A stretch of DNA of 64,000 bases from Rhodoferax sp. (GCF_028689295.1 NZ_JAQTWL010000002.1:248001-312000); one strand, 5' to 3'; shown: positions 1 through 10,377, counted from the first letter of the stretch. Notes: a model not told the origin generated them from the sequence alone. A program made the numbers and translations.

Positions 1-62
1 CGGCTGATGGACGGTGACAGTCCTTCACGGAGGAAAAAACAAAAGAACGCGCATTTGCAAAA

Positions 63-1055
63 ATGACAATGTCTCCCAAATCAGCAAACACCATCCCTTT
101 TCAGGTAAGCTGGAAATTGGGGGTATCGCTGACGATCTTTTTCCGCTTCACCGTGGCGGCCCTAAACAAGGCCCTGCTGATCACTCTGCCCCTGACCGCG
201 TGCCAGCAACAAGCGGCGGACAAACCGCTGGAATACAGCACGGAGCCGGCCCATGTCGCGACACCGGTTTACCGGCTCGTCCCCCATCCCTTGTACAACC
301 CGCAAACCCTCAGCAAGCTGTTCCAGCCGCTGGTGGATCACATCAACGGCAAATTGCAGGGCGGGCACCTGGAGCTGGAGGCCTCACGCGACTACCAGTC
401 CTTTGAGCAAAAGTTCCTCACCCGCGAGGCCGAATTTTTGATGCCCAATCCGTGGCAAACCATTGAAGCCCAGAAAGTGGGCTACCAAGTGATGGCCATG
501 TGGGGCGATGCGGAAAACTTCAAGGGCTTGCTGATCGTTCGCAAAGACAGCCCAGTCAAGACACCAGCCGACCTCAAGGGCAGGACCGTGAGTTATCCGT
601 CATCCACGGCACTGGCCGCTGCCATCATGCCCCAGTATTTCTTGCACACACAAGGCATCAACGTCAACTCAGACATCCACAACATTTACGTCGGCTCACA
701 GATGTCGTCCATCATGAATGTTTATCTGGGGCAAGTTGCCGCAGGCGCCACCTGGCCGCCGCCCTGGAACCTGTTCCAAAAAGAGCATCCCACAGAGGCG
801 GCACAACTGAAAGTGATCTGGGAAACCCCGTCGCTGGTCAACAATTCCGTGATGGTGCGCAACGACGTTCCGGTCGCCATCAGTCAGCAGGTCAGACAAA
901 CCTTGCTCGACCTCACCGAAACACCCGAAGGCCAAAAAATACTGGCGGGCATGGAGACAGCACGTTTTCATGCGGCCAATGATGCCAATTACGACGTCGT
1001 TCGGACGTATATCAAGCGCTTCGAGACAGAAGTCCGCCCCATTAAGCAGCCATGA
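63..1055 (+). CDS. PhnD-like phosphate/phosphonate-type substrate-binding lipoprotein
   Basis: This is a 330-residue periplasmic binding protein of the PhnD-like family, which bind phosphonate, phosphite or related anions. The N-terminus has a hydrophobic stretch ending in LPLTAC with the lipobox Cys at residue 47, so it is probably a lipoprotein. The motif-rich middle (MPNPWQT, then a V-RKDSPV-T-ADLKG segment) fits the family. No permease or ATPase gene is adjacent. Instead the stop codon overlaps the start of a membrane c-di-GMP enzyme (ATGA), so the protein may be a ligand-sensing partner rather than a transporter component; that is inference. The start is uncertain: the GGAGG at 29-33 is about 29 bases upstream, too far to serve this ATG. 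Confidence 0.75.
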   Translation: MTMSPKSANTIPFQVSWKLGVSLTIFFRFTVAALNKALLITLPLTACQQQAADKPLEYSTEPAHVATPVYRLVPHPLYNPQTLSKLFQPLVDHINGKLQGGHLELEASRDYQSFEQKFLTREAEFLMPNPWQTIEAQKVGYQVMAMWGDAENFKGLLIVRKDSPVKTPADLKGRTVSYPSSTALAAAIMPQYFLHTQGINVNSDIHNIYVGSQMSSIMNVYLGQVAAGATWPPPWNLFQKEHPTEAAQLKVIWETPSLVNNSVMVRNDVPVAISQQVRQTLLDLTETPEGQKILAGMETARFHAANDANYDVVRTYIKRFETEVRPIKQP

Positions 1056-4000
1056 TGTTTCATCGTCTTTACTATCTGCTGGCTGGCACCCTGCGCCGAC
1101 AGCTCATCGTCGGCATGGCGGTGATACTGAGCATCACCATGTCGGCGTTTATCTGGGACCAGACCCGCCGGCAGCAATCGGTTCTGTTGGAGCAGCAAAC
1201 CGATCAGGCCATGGTACTGGCACACAGCGTGGCCACCTCGGCCGCGGTATGGCTGATCTCACGGGATTACGGTGGCTTGCAGGACATTGTTCACAGCCTG
1301 AAGCCATATCCTGACGCGCAGTATGTCATTGTGCTTGATGTTCCCGGACGCGTGCTGGCGCACAGCGATCCCTCCCGGCGGGGTCTGTATTTGCATGATT
1401 TGCCGCCAACCGCAAAAGCCACCATGCTGCAACGCGGTACGAGCCAGGTCGACGTGGCCAGTCCCGTGGTGCTCTCCGGCAAACACATTGGCTGGGTCCG
1501 TGTTGGCCTGGGTACCCACGCGCTCAATGCCAAGCTGGCCAATACCATGCAGCGCGGGATCCTGGGGGGCATGAGCGGCATTGTCCTGAGCCTGGCGCTG
1601 GCGGCGCTCACCGGCCGATACCTGACGCGCCGCCTGCACGCCATTCAACGCGTGGCCGACGCCGTTCAGGCGGGCGATTCCGGCGCACGTGCCAAGGTCA
1701 CCGGTGACGATGAGGCGGCGCAACTCGCCCGTCAATTCAACCACATGCTCGATAGCCTGGCGCAAAGGGAAACCGCCCTGCTCATGAGTGAGTCCCGCCT
1801 GCGCATCACCTTTGACATGGCACAGAACGCCGTGATTGGCATGGACGATCACGGTTTGATCGTCGAGTGGAACAAAAGCGCCGTATCCATCTTTGGCTGG
1901 TCCAAGAGCCAAGCCATCGGCCAGCCGCTGCATGACTTGATCATTACCGAACAACACCGGCAATCCCATCAAAAGGGACTGGCACGGTTTCTGGAGACGG
2001 GTGAAGAAAGGTTCAGCAACCGCAACGTCGAGATCACCGCGCTGCGCCGCAATGGTGAAGAGTTCCCGATCGAGTTGTCCGTCACCGCACTGAAGATCAA
2101 CAACCGTCTGCAGTTCACGGCATTCATCACCGACATCTCGCAGCGCAAACAAGCCGAGGAACGGCAGCATCTGGCCGCCAGCGTGTTCACCCATGCACGT
2201 GAAGGCATCATTATTTCTGGCCTGAACGGAGCCATCATTGATGTGAATGATGCCTTCACGCGAATCACGGGCTACACGCGTGATGAGGTCATTGGCCAAA
2301 ACCCGCGCATCATGAGTTCCGGCCGCCAAAGCAAGGTTTTTTATGTGCACCTCTGGAAGCAATTGGCCAGGAAAGGCCATTGGTATGGGGAAATCTGGAA
2401 CCGGCGCAAAAACGGCGAGCTGTATGTCGAAATGCTCACCATCACCGCGGTCCATGATGCCGACCATCGAATCACCCACTACATTGGCTTGTTCTTCGAC
2501 ATCACGGCGGCCAAAGAACAGCAACAAAAACTCGACCACATTGCCCATTACGATGCCTTGACCAATTTGCCCAACCGCGTGTTGCTGGCCGACCGCTTGC
2601 AACAGGGCATGCTCCAGGAGCAACGGCGGGGCAAAAAGCTGGTGGTGGTCTTCCTCGATCTGGATGGCTTCAAATCCGTCAACGACAACTATGGTCATGA
2701 AACAGGCGACCAGTTGCTGATTGCCCTGGCCACGCGCCTGACACAGTGCCTGCGTGAAGGTGACACGCTGGCGCGTATCGGTGGTGATGAATTTGTCGCT
2801 GTTTTGGGCGAACTTGACGATGTCAATGCCAGCGTGCCCATACTCACGCGACTGCTCAATGTCGCGGCACAACCTCTGATGATCAATGGCTGCATGCTGC
2901 AGATTTCAGCCAGTCTGGGCGTCACTTACTACCCTCAGGCCCAGGAGGTCGAGGCGGACCAATTGCTGCGGCAGGCCGACCAGGCCATGTACCAGGTCAA
3001 GCAGTCCGGCAAAAACCGCTACAACTTTTTTGATGCCGAACAAGACAACGGCATCCGCAGCCACAACGAGAGCGTCGAGCGCGTTCGCCAGGCTCTGGCC
3101 AACGGTGAATTCATCCTGCATTACCAGCCCAAAGTGAATTTGCGCACCGGCGAAGTCATTGGCTGCGAGGCGCTGATCCGCTGGCAACACCCGCAAGCTG
3201 GACTGAAATCGCCGGCACGGTTCCTGCCCATCATTGAAAACCATCCCCTCTCGATTGAACTCGGGGAATGGGTGATTGCCAACGCCCTGACCCAGATGGC
3301 GCACTGGCAAGCTCAGGGGCTGTCCATCCCCGTCAGCGTCAACGTCGGCGCGCGTCAGTTGCAGCAGCCCAATTTTGTCTTTCGCCTGCAAGAGCTTCTG
3401 GCTGCCCAGCCCGCAATCAAGCCTTCGAGTCTGGAGATCGAAATTCTGGAAACCAGTGCTCTCGAAGACCTGGCACGGGTGTCCCAGGTGATTGAAGACT
3501 GCCGCGAGCTGGGCGTGAGTTTTGCCATGGATGACTTTGGCACCGGCTATTCTTCGTTGACCTATCTGCGCAGGCTGCACGTCAATCTGCTCAAGATTGA
3601 CCAAAGTTTTGTCAGCGGCATGCTCAACAACGTGGACGATCTGGCCATCCTGCAGGGCATCATCGGGCTGGCCAAATCCTTCCAGCGCGAAGTCATTGCC
3701 GAAGGCGTTGAAACCGTGGCCCATGGCACGCTGCTACTGCAGCTGGGTTGCGAGCAAGCCCAAGGCTACGGCATCGCCAAACCCATGCCAGCCCATGAAC
3801 TACCGGACTGGATCAGCCATTGGAAACCGTATGCAGCCTGGAACCGGCAAACGCCAATTCCTGCCAACAACATCTCGCTGCTGTACGCACAGATCGAACA
3901 CCGCAACTGGATCACCTCGCTCAAGAGCCACCTTCTGGGAGAGCGTCCGGTGCCACCACCACTGGAGCGCAACCAATGCCAATTCGGGCAATGGCTCTAC

Positions 4001-4213
4001 CAGGACGGCCTGCGGCAGTACGGCACGCTGCCCCAGTTTGTGACCATCGAGCAGTTACATCAACAGATTCACGATCTGGGTATGGAACTGGTGCAGCTTC
4101 AAAGGCGGGGGCAAAATGCCCAGGCACGGTCCAGGCTACCTGAACTTGAAGCCCTGCGCGACACCTTCTTGAGTCAACTCGACCAACTGGCCCAGACCGG
4201 TCAAACGGGCTGA
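1052..4213 (+). CDS. Membrane HAMP-PAS-PAS-GGDEF-EAL protein with C-terminal CZB zinc domain
   Basis: A 1053-residue c-di-GMP metabolism enzyme. Visible order: transmembrane helix about 17-35, periplasmic sensor to about 165, second helix about 167-187, HAMP to about 240, two PAS domains (about 245-365 and 375-495), GGDEF and EAL domains, then a chemoreceptor zinc-binding (CZB) domain. The cyclase motif is intact (GGDEF, 577-581) with an RxxD inhibitory site (REGD) five residues before it. The phosphodiesterase motifs EAL (706-708) and DDFGTGYSSL are intact too, so both activities are possible. CZB ligands are His950, Cys976 (CQFGQWLY), His1003 and His1007. It overlaps the upstream binding-protein gene by 4 bases, suggesting coupled translation and a shared signalling role. 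Net activity cannot be read from sequence. Confidence 0.9.
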   Translation: MMFHRLYYLLAGTLRRQLIVGMAVILSITMSAFIWDQTRRQQSVLLEQQTDQAMVLAHSVATSAAVWLISRDYGGLQDIVHSLKPYPDAQYVIVLDVPGRVLAHSDPSRRGLYLHDLPPTAKATMLQRGTSQVDVASPVVLSGKHIGWVRVGLGTHALNAKLANTMQRGILGGMSGIVLSLALAALTGRYLTRRLHAIQRVADAVQAGDSGARAKVTGDDEAAQLARQFNHMLDSLAQRETALLMSESRLRITFDMAQNAVIGMDDHGLIVEWNKSAVSIFGWSKSQAIGQPLHDLIITEQHRQSHQKGLARFLETGEERFSNRNVEITALRRNGEEFPIELSVTALKINNRLQFTAFITDISQRKQAEERQHLAASVFTHAREGIIISGLNGAIIDVNDAFTRITGYTRDEVIGQNPRIMSSGRQSKVFYVHLWKQLARKGHWYGEIWNRRKNGELYVEMLTITAVHDADHRITHYIGLFFDITAAKEQQQKLDHIAHYDALTNLPNRVLLADRLQQGMLQEQRRGKKLVVVFLDLDGFKSVNDNYGHETGDQLLIALATRLTQCLREGDTLARIGGDEFVAVLGELDDVNASVPILTRLLNVAAQPLMINGCMLQISASLGVTYYPQAQEVEADQLLRQADQAMYQVKQSGKNRYNFFDAEQDNGIRSHNESVERVRQALANGEFILHYQPKVNLRTGEVIGCEALIRWQHPQAGLKSPARFLPIIENHPLSIELGEWVIANALTQMAHWQAQGLSIPVSVNVGARQLQQPNFVFRLQELLAAQPAIKPSSLEIEILETSALEDLARVSQVIEDCRELGVSFAMDDFGTGYSSLTYLRRLHVNLLKIDQSFVSGMLNNVDDLAILQGIIGLAKSFQREVIAEGVETVAHGTLLLQLGCEQAQGYGIAKPMPAHELPDWISHWKPYAAWNRQTPIPANNISLLYAQIEHRNWITSLKSHLLGERPVPPPLERNQCQFGQWLYQDGLRQYGTLPQFVTIEQLHQQIHDLGMELVQLQRRGQNAQARSRLPELEALRDTFLSQLDQLAQTGQTG

Positions 4214-4281
4214 TTTTTTGACCCTGTTTCCGCTTGAGACAAGCGCCTGCAACATGCATGGCAAATCGCCAGCATGGCACA

Positions 4282-4923
4282 CTAGCTGTGCAAAGCCCGG
4301 GTTTCGCTCGCCAGCCGAGTCACCCGGCCCCAGTCACCCTGCTCGGCGGTGCTGGACGGCACCAGCCATGAACCGCCGACGCAGATCACGTTCTTCAAAG
4401 CCAAAAAATCCGGCGCGTTTTGCAGGGTAATGCCGCCAGTAGGGCAAAATCTGACGTCAAAAAATGGCCCGGCCCAAGCCTTGAGCATGGCCACGCCACC
4501 AGCTTGCACGGCAGGAAAAAACTTGAGTTCGGTGAAGCCGTCTTCGCAAGCGGCCATGATCTCGCCGCCGGTCGCCACACCCGGCAGCAAAGCCAAACCC
4601 ATGTCACGGCAGGCCTGGCCCACGGCTGAGGTATAGCCCGGGCTCACCGCAAAGCGCACCCCGGCATTGGCCGCCGCTTGTGCGTCGGCGCGGCTGCGCA
4701 CAGTACCGGCACCGACCACCGCCTCGGGCACGTCGCGGGCAATGGCCTCGATGCAGGCCAGCGCCTGCGGCGTGCGCAGCGTGACTTCGAGCATGCGAAT
4801 GCCGCCCGCCAACAAGGCGCGCGCCATCGGCACCGCGTGCGCCACGTCGTTAAGCACAATCACCGGAATCACCGGGGCATCTTGCATGACCTGCAAGGCG
4901 GTCAAAGAAGTTTGAGTTGTCAT
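4282..4923 (-). CDS. eda: KDPG/KHG aldolase
   Basis: 213 residues, the same length as E. coli Eda. It cleaves 2-keto-3-deoxy-6-phosphogluconate to pyruvate and glyceraldehyde-3-phosphate, the last step of the Entner-Doudoroff pathway, in the cytoplasm. The class I aldolase features are present: LEVTLRT carrying the catalytic Glu, VGAGTVRS, and ELKFFPA with the Schiff-base Lys. The gene follows edd on the same strand with about 60 bases between them, so the two are probably co-transcribed from the promoter upstream of edd. It is convergent with the c-di-GMP gene. Confidence 0.95.
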   Translation of the reverse strand: MTTQTSLTALQVMQDAPVIPVIVLNDVAHAVPMARALLAGGIRMLEVTLRTPQALACIEAIARDVPEAVVGAGTVRSRADAQAAANAGVRFAVSPGYTSAVGQACRDMGLALLPGVATGGEIMAACEDGFTELKFFPAVQAGGVAMLKAWAGPFFDVRFCPTGGITLQNAPDFLALKNVICVGGSWLVPSSTAEQGDWGRVTRLASETRALHS

Positions 4924-4982
4924 GTGATCTTTCAGGAAAATGTGTAGCCGTTAGCACGAGCCGCCGCAATCCATCCGTCCGG

Positions 4983-6800
<1,818 letters not shown>

Positions 6801-6816
6801 GGTTTCCATAATTTTT

Positions 6817-6831
6817 GGTAACTAAATTACA
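6817..6831 (-). promoter_or_regulatory. HexR-like operator upstream of edd
   Basis: On the minus strand this reads TGTAATTTAGTTACC, a pseudo-palindrome. By recall it is close to the HexR consensus (about TGTAATTWAATTACA), the repressor of Entner-Doudoroff and central carbon genes in many proteobacteria. It sits 16-30 bases before the edd start, where bound protein would block the promoter. No hexR gene is in the window. Confidence 0.5.
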
Positions 6832-6921
6832 GTCGCGATGTTACCCGCTAATTGGAAGCCGACCGGTCGCTCAAGCTACCAATACGCAATATGGCCGCAG
6901 GCCGCTTCCGAGTGAATTCCC

Positions 6922-6927
6922 TATACT
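6922..6927 (+). promoter_or_regulatory. Candidate -10 box of pdxH, possibly leaderless
   Basis: TATACT ends 6 bases before the pdxH ATG, and no Shine-Dalgarno sequence lies between. If this is the -10 element, transcription starts at or next to the start codon. No convincing -35 hexamer is seen at the usual spacing. Confidence 0.3.
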
Positions 6928-6933
6928 CCCGGC

Positions 6934-7587
6934 ATGACCCACATTGCCGACCTCCGCAAAAGCTACGAACGCGCCGAACTCAACGAAGACGCCTCTCATG
7001 CCGACCCTCTGAAGCAGTTCGAGCAGTGGCTCAAGGAAGCCATTGCCGCCGAAGTGCCAGAGCCCAACGCCATGACTGTGGCCACCGTGGCCGGCAACCT
7101 GCGCCCAAGCACGCGCGTGGTGCTGATCAAGGGCTACGACGAGCGCGGCATCACCTGGTTTACCAACTACGACAGCCGCAAGGGCCAGGAACTGGCGGGC
7201 AACCCCTATGCCGCACTGCAGTTTCACTGGGTCGAACTGGAGCGCGTGGTGCGCATCGAGGGTCTTGTGGAAAAGGTCAGTGCCGAGGAAAGCGACGCCT
7301 ACTTCCATAGCCGCCCGCTGGACTCGCGCATTGGCGCCTGGGCCAGCCCGCAAAGCCAGGTGATCTCGGGCCGCGGCGTGCTCGTGGCCAATGCGGCCAG
7401 GTACGGTGCCCAATTTTTATTGAATCCGCCCCGGCCACCACATTGGGGCGGCTACCGGCTCAAGCCCGACAACTGGCAATTCTGGCAGGGGCGCAAAAGC
7501 CGCTTGCACGACCGGCTGCGGTATAGCCCGAAGCCTTCATCTGACGGGCGTGAACAATTGTGGCTGCGGGAGCGTTTGGCGCCCTGA
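6934..7587 (+). CDS. pdxH: Pyridoxamine 5'-phosphate oxidase
   Basis: 217 residues, matching the usual 215-220. This FMN enzyme oxidises pyridoxine or pyridoxamine 5'-phosphate to pyridoxal 5'-phosphate using O2. FMN and substrate motifs appear in order: [35 protein letters not shown] and the C-terminal WGGYRLKP with [10 protein letters not shown]. It stands alone on the plus strand, divergent from edd. The region just before the ATG has no purine-rich ribosome site, which makes leaderless translation possible. Confidence 0.97.
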   Translation: MTHIADLRKSYERAELNEDASHADPLKQFEQWLKEAIAAEVPEPNAMTVATVAGNLRPSTRVVLIKGYDERGITWFTNYDSRKGQELAGNPYAALQFHWVELERVVRIEGLVEKVSAEESDAYFHSRPLDSRIGAWASPQSQVISGRGVLVANAARYGAQFLLNPPRPPHWGGYRLKPDNWQFWQGRKSRLHDRLRYSPKPSSDGREQLWLRERLAP

Positions 7588-7652
7588 AATTGGCCGTCAC
7601 CCCAAGCATCCCCTATCATTTGCGTGCCGGGCACTGCCCGCATCGAGTATTC

Positions 7653-8471
7653 ATGCCAACCACCACCCACCCATCCCTTGTTGAATTGCGCAACCTGAGC
7701 TTCGGCTATGGGGATCGCGCCGTGCTGGACGACGTTTCGCTACGCATCCCCAGGGGCCAGGTCACGGCGCTCATTGGTCCGATGGGTGGCGGCAAGACCA
7801 CCACGCTGCGCCTGATGGGCGGCCAGAGCCGCGCATGGTCGGGGCAAATGCTGTTCGACGGACAGGATTTGGGTCCCATGGACCAGCAGCGGCTCTATGC
7901 CGTGCGGCGGCGCATGGGCATGTTGTTTCAGTTCGGCGCCTTGTTTGCCGACATGAGCGTGTTCGAGAACGTGGCCTTCCCGCTGCGCGAACATACCGAT
8001 TTGCCCGAGGCACTGATTCGCGACATCGTCCTGATGAAGCTCAACGCGGTGGGCCTGCGCAACGCGCGCGACCTGATGCCCAGCGAAGTGTCGGGCGGCA
8101 TGGCCAAGCGGATCGGCATCGCGCGTGCGATTGCACTGGACCCCGAACTGGTGATGTACGACGAGCCTTTTTCAGGCCTCGATCCGATTTCGCTGCATGT
8201 CGCCGCGCGGCTGATTCGCCAGCTCAACGACTCGATGGGGCTGACCAGTATTTTTGTCTCGCATGAACTGACCCAAACCCTCGAAATTGCCGACCATGTG
8301 GTCATTCTCGACCGGGGAAAGGTCGCGTTCCAGGGCACGGTGAATGAGGTGCGCGCCAGTACCGATCCGCTGGTGTTCCAGTATGTGAATGAACGCCCGG
8401 ATGGCCCGGTGCGGTTTCACTACCCTGCTGTCCCCATTGAAAAAGATTTCGGCGTTCCCAGCCATGCCTGA
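7653..8471 (+). CDS. MlaF-like ABC transporter ATPase (orphan)
   Basis: 272-residue ABC ATPase most like MlaF, the ATPase of the Mla phospholipid transport system between inner and outer membrane. Walker A is GPMGGGKTT (42-50), the signature is SGGMAKR, and Walker B is LVMYDEP followed by SGLDP. The SGGMAKR signature and FQFGALFADMSVFENV are typical of the Mla/Ttg2 subfamily. In most genomes mlaF is followed by mlaE and mlaD; here the next gene is narK, so the permease and MCE partner must be elsewhere if this is a real Mla ATPase. The start was placed at the ATG at 7653 because homology begins there; an open frame continues further upstream. Confidence 0.8.
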   Translation: MPTTTHPSLVELRNLSFGYGDRAVLDDVSLRIPRGQVTALIGPMGGGKTTTLRLMGGQSRAWSGQMLFDGQDLGPMDQQRLYAVRRRMGMLFQFGALFADMSVFENVAFPLREHTDLPEALIRDIVLMKLNAVGLRNARDLMPSEVSGGMAKRIGIARAIALDPELVMYDEPFSGLDPISLHVAARLIRQLNDSMGLTSIFVSHELTQTLEIADHVVILDRGKVAFQGTVNEVRASTDPLVFQYVNERPDGPVRFHYPAVPIEKDFGVPSHA

Positions 8472-8492
8472 CTAACGCCTGGTGACTCCGAC

Positions 8493-8508
8493 TAGTTCTC
8501 CCGAACTA
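8493..8508. repeat. Inverted repeat TAGTTC-N4-GAACTA before narK
   Basis: A perfect 6-bp inverted repeat with a 4-base spacer between the ABC ATPase and narK. The half-site CTAGTTC recurs at 8526-8532. It could be an operator for narK or a weak hairpin ending the upstream transcript; there is no T-run. Confidence 0.3.
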
Positions 8509-8595
8509 CCCCCCTGCCCCGCCGTCTAGTTCCACAAACCCGTACTGCCTGTACTTCAGAGGGATACCGCCAAAAGTCTGTCAAAACTACAGTCG

Positions 8596-8623
8596 TGTCA
8601 CATCAAAACAGGAGTTTGTGACA
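8596..8623 (+). promoter_or_regulatory. Inverted repeat bracketing the narK ribosome-binding site
   Basis: TGTCACA (8596-8602) and TGTGACA (8617-8623) are perfect inverted copies separated by 14 bases that hold the AGGAG of narK; the second arm ends on the A of the ATG. In RNA this would put the ribosome site in the loop of a 7-bp hairpin. It could instead be a protein-binding site. Role unproven. Confidence 0.35.
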
Positions 8624-10251
8624 TGACCGATAACAAGCATTCGAGCGTTGACATTGCCGACTGGCGTCCCGAAGACAACGATTTTTGGGAAAGCAAGGGC
8701 AAGCATATTGCCAACCGCAACCTCTGGATTTCCATCCCCAACCTGCTGGTGGCGTTTGCGGTCTGGGCGATGTGGGGCATCATCACCGTGCAGATGTTGA
8801 ACCTCGGCTTTCCATTCAAGCCGGCGGAAATGTTCACGCTAACAGCCATTGCCGGCCTGATGGGCGCCACCTTCCGCATCCCGGCCTCGTTTTTCATCCG
8901 GCTTTCGGGCGGGCGCAACACCATCTTCCTGACCTCGGCGCTGCTGATGATTCCGGCGGTGTGGACCGGCATTGCGCTGCAGGACTCCAGCACGCCCTTG
9001 TGGGTGTTCCAGGCCTGCGCTTTCCTGAGCGGCATCGGTGGCGGCAACTTTGCCTGTTCGATGTCAAACATTTCAGGCTTTTACCCCAAGCGCCTGCAGG
9101 GCACCGGCCTTGGGCTGAACGCCGGTCTGGGCAACTTTGGAGTGACCACCATGCAGGTGCTCATTCCCCTGGTCATGACCGTGGGCCTGTTTGGTGCTGT
9201 CGGCGGCGGCTCGATGGTGCTGACCAAGGACAGTGGCTGGATCATGGGCAAGATTCTGGCCGGAACACCCACCTTCATTCAAAACGCCGGCTTCATCTGG
9301 GCGGCGATTCTGTTGCCGCTGGTGGTGGCCGCCTGGTTCGGCATGAACAACCTGCTGCCGCTCTCGCCCAACTACGGCGGCACCTTTGCCGCATTTGCCA
9401 AGATCCTGTACCTGTGGGGCATCACCTGCCTCATTGGCGGCTTGGGGCTTTACCTGTACTTGCCAGCACCAACAGGCCTGGGCTTGTTGAACATGTGGAT
9501 CGCGCTGCCGCTGACCATCGTGGCCACCCTGATGGCCATGAAACTGGCGGCATTTGGCGAGATGAAGGGCAATATCGCCAAGCAGTTCGAGATTTTCAGG
9601 AACAAGCACACCTGGTCGTTGACGCTGCTGTACCTGGTGACCTTCGGCTCATTCATCGGCTTTTCGATGGCGCTGCCGCTGTCGATCTCGGTCATCTTCG
9701 GCATCAGCCACGCGCCCGATGCCGCCGGTGTCATGCAGCACACGCTGAAGAACCCCAACGCGCCGTCTGCCCTGACCTACGCTTGGATCGGCCCGTTTGT
9801 CGGCGCCCTGATTCGCCCGGTGGGTGGCTGGATTGCCGACAAGGTCGGCGGCTCCATCGTCACACAAATCATCTCGGCCATCATGGTCATGGCCTCGGGT
9901 GGTGTCGGCTACATGATGATGCTGGCCTACGGTTCGGCTACGCCCGAGCAGTATTTCTCGACTTTCATGTGGCTGTTTGTGCTGTTGTTTGCCGCCAGCG
10001 GCATTGGCAACGGCTCCACCTTCCGCACCGTGGGCGTGATCTTTGACCGCCAGCAAGCCGGCCCGGTGCTGGGCTGGACCTCGGCTGTAGCGGCTTATGG
10101 CGCCTTCATCGCGCCGGTGGTGATCGGCCAGCAGATCAAGGCCGGCACGCCACAGATCGCCATGTACGGCTTTGCCATCTTCTACGCCCTGTGCCTGATC
10201 CTGAACTGGTGGTTCTATTTGCGCAGCGGGTCGGAGATCAAAAACCCGTGA
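8623..10251 (+). CDS. narK: Nitrate/nitrite transporter, NarK family
   Basis: 542-residue major-facilitator protein of the nitrate/nitrite porter family with about 12 membrane helices. Both family nitrate-signature segments are present: GGGNFACSMSNISGFYPKR in the first half and SGIGNGSTFRTVGVIFDR in the second. It is longer than E. coli NarK (463), with extra residues in the loops after the first signature and between later helices. Placed directly before narGHJI, it most likely imports nitrate and exports nitrite for respiration. AGGAG lies 8 bases before the ATG. It probably starts the nar transcript, although a degenerate palindromic repeat separates it from narG. Confidence 0.95.
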   Translation: MTDNKHSSVDIADWRPEDNDFWESKGKHIANRNLWISIPNLLVAFAVWAMWGIITVQMLNLGFPFKPAEMFTLTAIAGLMGATFRIPASFFIRLSGGRNTIFLTSALLMIPAVWTGIALQDSSTPLWVFQACAFLSGIGGGNFACSMSNISGFYPKRLQGTGLGLNAGLGNFGVTTMQVLIPLVMTVGLFGAVGGGSMVLTKDSGWIMGKILAGTPTFIQNAGFIWAAILLPLVVAAWFGMNNLLPLSPNYGGTFAAFAKILYLWGITCLIGGLGLYLYLPAPTGLGLLNMWIALPLTIVATLMAMKLAAFGEMKGNIAKQFEIFRNKHTWSLTLLYLVTFGSFIGFSMALPLSISVIFGISHAPDAAGVMQHTLKNPNAPSALTYAWIGPFVGALIRPVGGWIADKVGGSIVTQIISAIMVMASGGVGYMMMLAYGSATPEQYFSTFMWLFVLLFAASGIGNGSTFRTVGVIFDRQQAGPVLGWTSAVAAYGAFIAPVVIGQQIKAGTPQIAMYGFAIFYALCLILNWWFYLRSGSEIKNP

Positions 10252-10262
10252 CCTGCCTGGCC

Positions 10263-10340
10263 GTCATTGCTGGCTGCAGCGCGGCACTCCATACCTCCTG
10301 AAGTCATGGATCGCCACGTCGCTTCGCTCCTCGCGATGAC
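10263..10340. repeat. Degenerate dispersed palindromic repeat, copy 1
   Basis: A 78-base imperfect palindrome between narK and narG. It starts GTCATTGC, has a CGGCACTCCA arm and a TGGATCGCCACG arm, and ends CGCGATGAC. It is clearly related to the sharper palindrome at 33867-33935, so this is a dispersed REP-like element. Confidence 0.65.
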
Positions 10341-10377
10341 GGGAAATTTTTCAAATCAATTTTTACAGAGGTAACCC

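Noticed and set aside
1-62. GGAGG at 29-33 as the ribosome site of the PhnD-like gene
   Set aside because: It is about 29 bases from the ATG and no in-frame start codon lies at the right distance.
1259-2872. A 537-codon open frame opposite the c-di-GMP enzyme
   Set aside because: The translation has no domain and the plus-strand frame carries intact PAS and GGDEF domains, so it is an antisense shadow.
4199-4223. Hairpin GGTCAAA/TTTGACC at the end of the c-di-GMP gene as a terminator
   Set aside because: The stem is short and weak and no T-run follows the second arm; it also overlaps the end of the coding region.
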